A DNA stretch of 6,109 nt from Paludibacteraceae bacterium (GTDB taxonomy: Bacteria > Bacteroidota > Bacteroidia > Bacteroidales > Paludibacteraceae), in contig JAGCMZ010000042.1 in the NCBI GenBank assembly GCA_017646225.1, positions 1 to 6,109 of the forward strand, given 5' to 3'. The translations under genes were made by a program, and so were the position numbers. The notes beneath the pieces are model-generated. The model had not been told where the DNA came from. It did no database searches and worked only from the letters and a program-made list of their open reading frames with translations. How positions within the stretch are numbered: the first letter of the stretch is position 1; each line of letters opens with the position of its first letter. This document shows positions 1 through 5,146 of the stretch, piece by piece.

Positions 1-410
1 CCTGCTTGGGTTAGGATGTGAAAAATCATGGCAGTGGTGGTCGATTTTCCCGATGTTCCGCCCACAGCAATGGTTTTTACTTGGTCCGATAGGGCAGCCA
101 ATACAGCCGAGCGTTTGGCAATGGGAATGTTCAACGATAAGGCTTTTTGGTATTCCACGTTGCTCTCTTCGATAGCAGTCGATACTACTACTAAATCGAT
201 GCTTTCGTCAATGCCATTACCATCTTGTTCTACACAGGTAATGCCCATGTCTTCAAATTGCTGTTGCAACAGCGATTTGGTACCTGGAGCAAACAAGCGG
301 TCCGATCCAGTAACGGTTTTACCACAACCGCGTAAATATTGAGCAATGGCACTCATGCCGGTGCCTGCTATGCCTACAAAAAAGAATGATTGATAGTCTT
401 GTATGTTCAT
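1..410 (-). CDS. Mur ligase family protein (MurC/Mpl-like), N-terminal part, cut by window edge
   Basis: The first 136 residues are visible. They open with a dinucleotide-fold motif of the MurC/Mpl class (FFVGIAGTGMSAIAQYL, residues 9-26). The ATP-binding P-loop GGTSGKSTT follows at residues 117-125, the spacing expected for domain 1 plus the start of domain 2. In between, VVVSTAIEESN (residues 74-84) matches the region before the P-loop in MurC. Members of this class join an amino acid or peptide to UDP-N-acetylmuramate in the cytoplasm using ATP. The P-loop reads TSGKS where classical MurC and Mpl read THGKT, so this may be a Bacteroidota paralogue rather than the housekeeping MurC; the substrate cannot be decided from this fragment. 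The start is the ATG at 408-410, 12 bases after the holA stop, with no Shine-Dalgarno sequence. Cotranscription with holA is likely. The family call is firm; the exact member is open. Confidence 0.85.
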   Translation of the reverse strand, partial: MNIQDYQSFFFVGIAGTGMSAIAQYLRGCGKTVTGSDRLFAPGTKSLLQQQFEDMGITCVEQDGNGIDESIDLVVVSTAIEESNVEYQKALSLNIPIAKRSAVLAALSDQVKTIAVGGTSGKSTTTAMIFHILTQA

Positions 411-422
411 AATAGAAAAAGA

Positions 423-1445
423 TTAATGCAATATTTTGTACACCAATTCTTTGAGTAGTTTGGTGTCGTCGTTGTCGGCCGTTCCGATACCTTTCGATTT
501 GCCGTCGTACTCACGAAGGTAACCAATAATTTTAAAGGTTTGCATTTTCGAAAAGCGTCTGGCGCCTGCCTCGTAACTTTTAATGGCCCATGGTTGAATG
601 CGCAATAGTTCGGTTGCTCTGCTTTTGTCGGCCATATACAGGTACGACATAAGGTTGGCAAAATAGTTAAACAAGGTAACTATGATGCGCTGAATGGGCT
701 CGTTGGTGTGCAGTATAATTTGATTCGCTTTTAAAACGTTGCCTGCAATAAGGGCATCTTGCAATTCAAATGTACTGTATTTTTTGCTCATTCCCGTTGT
801 CTTTTCCAGCAAGGCAGCGGTAATGTTTTTGTTGTCGGTAAGTAAGATAGAGAACTTTTGCACAATGCTTTCAATCAGGCTCAAGTCGGTGCCTGCCAAT
901 TCCAATAGCATGCGAACCGCATCGTTATCCATGCTAAGCTGATGTTGCCTTAATTGTGCTTGTATAAATTGCTCTACCTGATTTTCGTACAGTTTTTTCG
1001 ATTCAAAAACCACGCCCATTTGGTCGGCTACTTGCATCCATTTTTTACGGCGGTCGATGGTGCCGTACTTGTAGGCAATGATTAAAATAGTTTGGGGCTG
1101 AGGTTTTTGTAGGTAAAATTGCAACTTGTCAAATACGTCTTTTTTATCGACCGTTTGCGCTTCCTTTAAAATTACTACCTGATATTCTGACATCATGGGG
1201 TAGCGTTGGGCATCGTTGATGATATGGCCTACAATGTCGCCGTTTTTGTTGCTTTTGGTGTCGTTGCCGTAGCGAACGGTAAGGTTCATCATCTTTTCGT
1301 CTTCGGTCAGGATGTTCGATTCTAATGCCTCAACAATCTTGTTGATGTAATACGGCTCTTCGCCCATTAGTACGTAAATGGGCGCAAACTGTTTCATGCT
1401 AATTTGCTGCATGATGCTAGCGTATGTCAATCCTTTTTGTGCCAA
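423..1445 (-). CDS. holA: DNA polymerase III subunit delta
   Basis: This is the delta subunit of the clamp-loader complex, which opens the sliding clamp and loads it on DNA during replication. At 340 residues the length is normal. Recognisable blocks in order are IYVLMGEEPYYINKI (residues 23-37), RYPMMSEYQVVILKEAQ (81-97), VVFESKKLYENQ (145-156), GMSKKYSTFELQDAL (218-232) and the C-terminal YDGKSKGIG (313-321), ending LLKELVYKILH as Bacteroidota HolA proteins do. No ATG fits the expected N-terminus. The family aligns from about residue 6 (LTYASIM), the first in-frame ATG is codon 12, and an in-frame stop lies five codons upstream of the proposed start. TTG at 1443-1445 is therefore the best start, giving M-A-Q-K-G. 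The gene diverges from the HsdR-N-like gene and is followed after 12 bases by the Mur ligase gene. Function is confident; the start is moderately so. Confidence 0.95.
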   Translation of the reverse strand: MAQKGLTYASIMQQISMKQFAPIYVLMGEEPYYINKIVEALESNILTEDEKMMNLTVRYGNDTKSNKNGDIVGHIINDAQRYPMMSEYQVVILKEAQTVDKKDVFDKLQFYLQKPQPQTILIIAYKYGTIDRRKKWMQVADQMGVVFESKKLYENQVEQFIQAQLRQHQLSMDNDAVRMLLELAGTDLSLIESIVQKFSILLTDNKNITAALLEKTTGMSKKYSTFELQDALIAGNVLKANQIILHTNEPIQRIIVTLFNYFANLMSYLYMADKSRATELLRIQPWAIKSYEAGARRFSKMQTFKIIGYLREYDGKSKGIGTADNDDTKLLKELVYKILH

Positions 1446-1472
1446 AAAAATGATGTTTTACAAAAATCGTAT

Positions 1473-1480
1473 TACCTTTG
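1473..1480 (+). promoter_or_regulatory. Putative -7 box for the HsdR-N-like gene
   Basis: TACCTTTG matches the Bacteroidota -7 consensus TAnnTTTG exactly. It ends 17 bases before the TTG proposed as the start of the plus-strand gene, predicting a very short leader. No TTTG -33 element is visible at the usual distance. It forms the left half of a near-palindrome whose right half is a similar box on the other strand. Confidence 0.45.
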
Positions 1481-1488
1481 TAAAGGTA
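1481..1488 (-). promoter_or_regulatory. holA: Putative -7 box for holA
   Basis: Read on the minus strand this is TACCTTTA, one base off the TAnnTTTG consensus (final A for G). It lies 35 bases upstream of the proposed holA TTG start, a normal leader length. It abuts the plus-strand box at 1473-1480, and no -33 TTTG is seen. Confidence 0.3.
1484..1488 (+). promoter_or_regulatory. Shine-Dalgarno-like site before the HsdR-N-like TTG start
   Basis: AAGGT lies nine bases before the TTG at 1498. It is the only convincing purine-rich ribosome site among the starts in this window. It favours the 1498 start over the in-frame ATGs at 1450 and 1453, which would lie upstream of the promoter box. It overlaps the palindrome holding the -7 boxes, so it could also be coincidental. 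Confidence 0.35.
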
Positions 1489-1497
1489 GTATTTATT

Positions 1498-1920
1498 TTG
1501 GAATTACGCGTAGAAAATAAGAACGGAAAAAAACACATTTTTGACGCTTTTCGTCAAAAGTGGGTAGTGCTTACGCCCGAAGAAGGTGTGCGTCAGCAGT
1601 TTTGTCAGTTTTTGGTCGATGTAAAAAGTTATCCACAAGTTTGCATAGCCAACGAATGTACCTTGCCCATCAACGGGCAATTACAACGATGCGATACCGT
1701 AGTCTATTCAAAAAGCCATCCTGTTATGCTAGTAGAATACAAAGCTCCTACGGTAAAAATAACCCAAGATGTTATCAATCAAGCACTTCGCTATAATACG
1801 CAATTACACGTTCCCTACCTAGTGGTAACCAACGGCATCGACACGTATTGCTTTGTTATCAACTACCAAACCCTAAAAGCCACTCCGCTAACCGATATTC
1901 CTGAGTATCGGTTGCTATAA
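1498..1920 (+). CDS. HsdR N-terminal-domain-like protein, stand-alone (HSDR_N_2 type)
   Basis: This 140-residue protein matches the small Bacteroidota family annotated as type I restriction enzyme R protein N-terminal domain, here without helicase or motor domains. Visible motifs are IFDAFRQKWVVLTPEEGVRQ (residues 14-33), RCDTVVY (64-70, with D66), VEYKAP (79-84, with E80 and K82) and VPYLVVTNG (105-113). D66, E80 and K82 fit a PD-(D/E)XK nuclease core. Members commonly sit next to holA, as here. The family usually has W in the PEEWVRQ motif; this copy has G30. Cellular role is unknown, and no HsdM or HsdS gene is in the window. I chose the TTG at 1498 because M-E-L-R-V fits where homologues begin, an AAGGT lies nine bases upstream, and the promoter box is downstream of the alternative ATGs (1450, 1453). 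Family call strong; start moderate. Confidence 0.88.
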   Translation: MELRVENKNGKKHIFDAFRQKWVVLTPEEGVRQQFCQFLVDVKSYPQVCIANECTLPINGQLQRCDTVVYSKSHPVMLVEYKAPTVKITQDVINQALRYNTQLHVPYLVVTNGIDTYCFVINYQTLKATPLTDIPEYRLL

Positions 1921-1954
1921 AAAAAGGTTGCTAAAATTTTAGCAACCTTTTTTT
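1919..1954. terminator. Bidirectional intrinsic terminator between convergent genes
   Basis: Two perfectly complementary 18-base arms (1919-1936 and 1937-1954) meet with no spacer. The core is GGTTGCTA/TAGCAACC flanked by A and T runs. Read on either strand, the stem is followed by a T run. It overlaps the last two bases of the HsdR-N-like stop codon and lies 58 bases past the pgk stop, so it can end both transcripts. Confidence 0.9.
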
Positions 1955-1969
1955 GTATTCATCGATTCC

Positions 1970-1994
1970 TCGATTAATCGATTAATCGATTAGT
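1970..1994. repeat. CGATTAAT tandem repeat forming a 20-base palindrome
   Basis: CGATTAAT occurs at 1971-1978 and 1979-1986, and CGATTAGT at 1987-1994. Bases 1970-1989 (TCGATTAATCGATTAATCGA) are a perfect palindrome. A related CATCGATT lies at 1960-1967. It sits between the bidirectional terminator and the pgk stop codon. No function can be assigned. Confidence 0.75.
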
Positions 1995-1995
1995 C

Positions 1996-2014
1996 ATCGC
2001 GCAGCGATTTTTTT
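1996..2014 (+). terminator. Weak second hairpin with T run (plus strand)
   Basis: ATCGC-GCA-GCGAT forms a five-base stem with a three-base loop, followed by six further T residues. It could back up termination of plus-strand transcripts escaping the stronger hairpin. The stem is short and its tail overlaps the pgk stop codon on the other strand. Confidence 0.3.
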
Positions 2015-3263
2015 ATCCTTTAATAGCAGCTACGCCTGGAAGTACTTTACCTTCAATAGCTTCCAACAAAGCACCACCACCGGTAGAGATGTAAGATACT
2101 TGGTCGGCCATGCCAAATTTGTTGATGCAAGCAACAGAGTCGCCACCACCAATCAACGAGAAGGCACCGTCTGCAGTTGCTTTAGCAATAGCTTCGGCAA
2201 TAGCACGAGAACCAGCGGTAAAGTTGTCAAATTCAAATACACCAGCAGGGCCGTTCCACAAAATGGTTTTAGCACCTTCGATAGCAGCTGCAAATGCTTT
2301 TTGAGTGTCAGGACCAGCGTCCAAACCTTCCCAACCTTCTGGGATAGCATTAGCAGGAACAACTTGGGTGTTAGCGTCGTTGCTAAAGTCGTCAGCAGCA
2401 ACACAGTCGGTACCCAATACCAAGTTTACGCCTTTTGTTTTAGCTTGTTCAATAATATCCAAAGCTAGTTGCAATTTGTCGTCTTCGCAGATAGATTTAC
2501 CAATTTGTCCACCTTGTGCTTTAGCGAAAGTATAAGTCATACCGCCGCAAAGAATTAGGTTGTCTACTTTGTCCATCAAGTTTTCGATGATACCAATTTT
2601 GGTAGAAACTTTAGAACCACCCATAATAGCGGTGAAAGGACGTTTAATATTGCTTAGGATGTTGTCAACAGCTTGTACTTCTTTTTCCATCAAGTAGCCC
2701 AACATTTTGTTGTCTGCGTCAAAGTAATCAGCAATAACAGCAGTAGAAGCGTGTTTGCGGTGTGCAGTACCAAATGCGTCGTTAACGTAGCAATCAGCGT
2801 AAGAAGCCAATGTTTTAGCAAATTCTTTTTGAGAAGCTTTCATGGCTTTTTTAGCTTCTTCGTAAGCAGGATCTTCTTTGTCGATGCCTACAGGTTTGCC
2901 TTCTTCTTCGCCGTAGAAACGTAAGTTTTCTAGCAACAAAGCTTCGCCAGGTTGCAATGCAGCAGCAGCTTCTGCAGCGTTAGCGCAATCAGCAGCAAAG
3001 TTTACTTTAACGCCCAATTTTTCAGCTACAGCGTCAACAATTTGGCTCAACGAATATTTAGCATTCACTTTGCCTTTGGGTTTGCCCATGTGCGACATGA
3101 TAATTACGCTACCACCGTCTGCCAAGATTTTTTTCAAGGTAGGAAGTGCACCACGGATACGGGTATCGTCGGTAATTTTACCATTTTCGTCCAAGGGTAC
3201 ATTAAAGTCTACGCGGACAATTGCCTTTTTGCCGGCAAAATTGAAATTGTCAATAGTTTGCAT
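2013..3263 (-). CDS. pgk: Phosphoglycerate kinase
   Basis: This glycolytic enzyme reversibly transfers phosphate from 1,3-bisphosphoglycerate to ADP, giving ATP and 3-phosphoglycerate, in the cytoplasm. The 416 residues are complete. Substrate-side motifs are [10 protein letters not shown] (residues 16-25), SHMGKPKG (57-64), ENLRF (112-116) and the [13 protein letters not shown] block (162-174). Nucleotide-side motifs are GGSKVSTK (215-222), LCGGMTYTF (238-246), WNGPAGVFE (336-344), GGGDS (372-376) and STGGGA (393-398). The ATG at 3261-3263 gives a standard N-terminus, though no Shine-Dalgarno sequence precedes it. The CAP-domain gene ends 40 bases upstream on the same strand with no terminator between, so read-through from that promoter is possible. 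A separate pgk promoter is expected for a glycolytic gene, but no exact -7 box was found in the short gap. The bidirectional hairpin at 1919-1954 lies downstream. Confidence 0.98.
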   Translation of the reverse strand: MQTIDNFNFAGKKAIVRVDFNVPLDENGKITDDTRIRGALPTLKKILADGGSVIIMSHMGKPKGKVNAKYSLSQIVDAVAEKLGVKVNFAADCANAAEAAAALQPGEALLLENLRFYGEEEGKPVGIDKEDPAYEEAKKAMKASQKEFAKTLASYADCYVNDAFGTAHRKHASTAVIADYFDADNKMLGYLMEKEVQAVDNILSNIKRPFTAIMGGSKVSTKIGIIENLMDKVDNLILCGGMTYTFAKAQGGQIGKSICEDDKLQLALDIIEQAKTKGVNLVLGTDCVAADDFSNDANTQVVPANAIPEGWEGLDAGPDTQKAFAAAIEGAKTILWNGPAGVFEFDNFTAGSRAIAEAIAKATADGAFSLIGGGDSVACINKFGMADQVSYISTGGGALLEAIEGKVLPGVAAIKG

Positions 3264-3267
3264 AATG

Positions 3268-3309
3268 TTAAATGTTTAGTGTTTATTGTTGAATGTTTTG
3301 TGTTTAATG
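3268..3309. repeat. Two tandem 21-base repeats in the pgk upstream gap
   Basis: Bases 3268-3288 and 3289-3309 are adjacent direct repeats identical at 18 of 21 positions, with shared core AATGTTT. They fill almost the whole gap before pgk and run over the stop codon of the CAP-domain gene. Being only A/T plus G on the plus strand, they would be G-free in the pgk-direction transcript. Role unknown. Confidence 0.8.
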
Positions 3310-3792
3310 AACAATGGGTTGTGGAACGGCCATTAAAATCACCCAAAAATCTCCTCTGCGAGCAATGCCTACCGATGTCATTTTTCGGTTCAATAGGTTT
3401 TTGCAAGATTGTGGGTTGTTTAGCCAGTGGTCCAAAACCATATCAAAATTACCATTTAGGTAAGCAATGTTTTCTAGGCAAGCCTTTGCTTTGTAGTCGT
3501 TTGCATTCAATCTATCTTCTGTGGTAGTGCCATCTGTACCTACGTGACTCAAATAGATGTGTTGCGATTTACCTTTGTTGGCAGCCGATAGTTGTGCAGC
3601 ATAGATGCGGGCAATATCTGCTAAATCTTCGTCCCATAGTAGTTTGGAAGCAGGACGCATGGCCTCGTTGCCGCAATTGCAACCTTCGTCGCGCAATTCA
3701 TTGAGCGTTTTAAGGGCTTTTTCGTAGTCAAATTGCGCCCATGTGCTGATAGAACAAAGCAATAACAAAAGTAATGTATAAATGCGTGTCAT
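3304..3792 (-). CDS. Secreted CAP/SCP-domain protein
   Basis: The 162-residue protein begins with a signal peptide (MTRIYTLLLLLLCSISTWA, predicted cleavage before Q20). A CAP-superfamily domain, as in bacterial YkwD-like proteins, follows. Family-like blocks are ASKLLWDEDLADIARIYAAQL (residues 48-68, read as the usual LxWxxxLxxxA helix), LSHVGTDG (81-88, with H83), LENIAYLNG (106-114, with E107), LDHWLNNPQSCKNLL (120-134) and DFWVILMAVP (148-157). The usual GH in the last helix motif is replaced by QS, so the second histidine of the CAP cavity is missing. Cysteines at 38, 40, 105 and 130 may form disulfides in the periplasm. ATG at 3790-3792 was chosen because it gives a clean signal peptide and follows an exact -7 box; the frame stays open upstream into the neighbouring gene but has no family features there. 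Biochemical function of bacterial CAP proteins is mostly unknown. Confidence 0.85.
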   Translation of the reverse strand: MTRIYTLLLLLLCSISTWAQFDYEKALKTLNELRDEGCNCGNEAMRPASKLLWDEDLADIARIYAAQLSAANKGKSQHIYLSHVGTDGTTTEDRLNANDYKAKACLENIAYLNGNFDMVLDHWLNNPQSCKNLLNRKMTSVGIARRGDFWVILMAVPQPIVH

Positions 3793-3813
3793 GTAAATGC
3801 TTATTGAGAGTAG

Positions 3814-3821
3814 CAAAGATA
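3814..3821 (-). promoter_or_regulatory. Putative -7 box for the CAP-domain gene
   Basis: On the minus strand this reads TATCTTTG, an exact TAnnTTTG match. It lies 21 bases upstream of the CAP-gene ATG and downstream of the terminator of the preceding gene, exactly where an independent promoter would be needed. No -33 TTTG is seen at the usual spacing. Confidence 0.5.
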
Positions 3822-3854
3822 CATATTTTTTTTCATTTATAATAGGTGATGCAT

Positions 3855-3885
3855 AAAAAGAGGGCGACAAAAATAAGTCGCCCTC
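3855..3885 (-). terminator. Intrinsic terminator of the beta-barrel gene
   Basis: A perfect nine-base GC-rich stem, GAGGGCGAC (3860-3868) with GTCGCCCTC (3877-3885), encloses an eight-base A-rich loop. On the minus strand it is followed by five T residues (3859-3855). It lies 33 bases past the stop of the upstream minus-strand gene and separates it from the CAP-domain gene. Confidence 0.9.
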
Positions 3886-3917
3886 AAAAAATATGCCAAT
3901 GATATATTTATTTTTGG

Positions 3918-4964
3918 TTACCAGCTGTAACTTAAACCTTGGGTAAAGCAGTATGTAAGGTGGGTTGAATAGGCTGGAACTTGTCCGCCGTCCCACAAGA
4001 ATTCAAAACGAGTAACGGCCGATAGTTTTTTCCAAATGCGAACGTTAAGGCCAATTTTGGCAGTAATAAGTGGAAGCGCCCTTGGATTCATACAACCTTC
4101 AAAGTCGTATTTTTGATGTCTTGCCGCTTCGTCGGTCATAATTACCTCTTCTGGAATTAGTTGGTTGTCTAATCTGTATTTGTCTATTTTGGTCAATAGG
4201 GCATCCATGCTAGGATCTTCTTTAAATTGAGGCCATAATGGTTGGGCTATCATAGCATGTATATTAAGGGCAACGCGGTCCCATTCGCCACCAAAGTGTA
4301 CAGAAGCCATTAAACGGGTATCCCATTGCATTCTGTAACCAGCAGCATCGGCACCAACGTACTCTTTTACTTTTTGTACATCTTCGTCGTTGCCCAAAAT
4401 GGTGGGTAGGTAGTTGTTGTAAAGGTCTAAGTTGGTGGGTTGTTTAATAACGCGCCAATATTGCATACCCGCCATTAAACCTACGCTGGGTTCAACAAAC
4501 ATGTTGGGGTGCTCGCGCAAGGGTTGCCATGTAACGCTGGCGCCTAGCATGGCGCGGTCGTGCAAGTCGCGGCAATAATCGTATTGGTACGTAGCAAAAA
4601 CAGAAAAGAATTGCTTGGTTTTTTCGCGTTTGTCTTTTTCTATGTTAAACTGAAAAAAATCACCACCCAAATAGAAGAAACCTTTGTTACCATTGTCGTA
4701 AATATCGGTAGTATTGTATGCCACGTTACCGGCAAAACGCAATTTGTGTTTGGTAAAGGCGTAAATTAATTCGACGTTGGCGTCTAGTTCTACTTTAAAG
4801 TTGTCGGTTTGCTCTACTTTTAAAAGCGCTTCGGCTGTACCATGTAGTTTGTTTACTTTTACCGAGTCCAATAGGGTTTTGGTAGCAAGGTAACTTTGTG
4901 CAGTAGCGGTGCTACCCATCAACAGCATCAGTCCAACAAGTGTGGATACGACTTTTTTCTTCAC
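3918..4964 (-). CDS. Predicted outer-membrane beta-barrel protein, function unknown
   Basis: I do not recognise a named family. The 348-residue protein starts with a signal peptide (KKKVVSTLVGLMLLMGSTATA after the start, cleavage before Q23). Alternating, aromatic-rich strand-like segments follow, such as FKVELDANVELIYAF (residues 56-70), HKLRFAGNVAYN (73-84) and QFFSVFATYQYDY (118-130). The C-terminus is LSYSW, and a terminal aromatic residue is a common outer-membrane sorting feature. The pattern resembles DUF481-like barrels, but that is only a guess. A less strand-like acidic stretch (about residues 245-285) could be a loop. The start is GTG at 4962-4964: it sits directly before the lysine-rich signal peptide, and the in-frame ATG at 5016-5018 lies upstream of the promoter box. 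The gene ends at a strong terminator and diverges from the amylase gene. Surface location is inferred; ligand unknown. Confidence 0.75.
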   Translation of the reverse strand: MKKKVVSTLVGLMLLMGSTATAQSYLATKTLLDSVKVNKLHGTAEALLKVEQTDNFKVELDANVELIYAFTKHKLRFAGNVAYNTTDIYDNGNKGFFYLGGDFFQFNIEKDKREKTKQFFSVFATYQYDYCRDLHDRAMLGASVTWQPLREHPNMFVEPSVGLMAGMQYWRVIKQPTNLDLYNNYLPTILGNDEDVQKVKEYVGADAAGYRMQWDTRLMASVHFGGEWDRVALNIHAMIAQPLWPQFKEDPSMDALLTKIDKYRLDNQLIPEEVIMTDEAARHQKYDFEGCMNPRALPLITAKIGLNVRIWKKLSAVTRFEFLWDGGQVPAYSTHLTYCFTQGLSYSW

Positions 4965-4992
4965 GATGTTTAAAATTTGATAAAAAAAATGA

Positions 4993-5000
4993 TATATTTG
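4993..5000 (+). promoter_or_regulatory. Putative -7 box for the alpha-amylase gene
   Basis: TATATTTG matches TAnnTTTG exactly. A TTTA at 4969-4972, one base off the -33 TTTG, lies 20 bases upstream, a normal spacing. Transcription would begin near 5005-5008, giving a leader of about 140 bases before the ATG at 5147. No nearer -7 box is visible. Confidence 0.45.
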
Positions 5001-5008
5001 CAAAATTA
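5001..5008 (-). promoter_or_regulatory. Putative -7 box for the beta-barrel gene
   Basis: On the minus strand this reads TAATTTTG, an exact TAnnTTTG match, 36 bases upstream of the GTG start. It directly abuts the oppositely oriented box at 4993-5000. No -33 TTTG is visible. Confidence 0.45.
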
Positions 5009-5067
5009 ACAGAGCCAATTGGTTGCCATTTTTTTTGCGCGACGAAAGTACTAAAAATGCTCTGTTA
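5007..5067 (+). repeat. Nine-base inverted repeat in the amylase leader
   Basis: TAACAGAGC at 5007-5015 is the perfect reverse complement of GCTCTGTTA at 5059-5067, with 43 bases between. In RNA from the predicted amylase promoter, the left arm would be at or next to the 5' end. It could be an RNA stem closing a large loop, or a pair of protein sites; neither is proven. Confidence 0.5.
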
Positions 5068-5080
5068 CAACAAACTATCC

Positions 5081-5115
5081 TTCTTTTTTTTGGTTTTTTT
5101 GACTAAAAAAAAGAA
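5081..5115. repeat. T-run/A-run inverted repeat before the amylase start
   Basis: TTCTTTTTTTT (5081-5091) and AAAAAAAAGAA (5105-5115) are perfect 11-base complementary arms around a 13-base spacer. It lies in the predicted amylase leader. The stem is almost all A-T pairs, so it is weak as RNA and may simply reflect low-complexity sequence. Confidence 0.45.
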
Positions 5116-5146
5116 ATCGTAAGAATAACCTTAACCTAACTGTAAT

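Noticed and set aside
28..342. 104-codon plus-strand open frame
   Set aside because: It is antisense to the Mur ligase gene, whose reading frame shows the dinucleotide and P-loop motifs.
1378..1497. Upstream extension of the HsdR-N-like gene to the ATG at 1378, 1450 or 1453
   Set aside because: The extension to 1378 overlaps the conserved holA N-terminus on the other strand. All three ATGs lie upstream of the promoter box, and the added residues have no family resemblance.
3444..3451. TAATTTTG on the minus strand as a possible pgk promoter
   Set aside because: It is an exact -7 match but lies inside the CAP-domain coding region, about 180 bases before pgk, with no -33 element. Chance occurrence in AT-rich coding DNA is likely.
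2952..3527. 191-codon plus-strand open frame
   Set aside because: It crosses the antisense of pgk and the CAP-domain gene, both of which have firm motif support, and its product is compositionally odd.
3793..3996. 68-residue N-terminal extension of the CAP-domain protein
   Set aside because: It runs through a strong terminator hairpin and into the end of the barrel gene. The clean signal peptide starts only at 3792.
5015..5022. CCAATTGG palindrome as an operator
   Set aside because: An eight-base palindrome is common by chance in AT-rich spacers, and no second copy is present.
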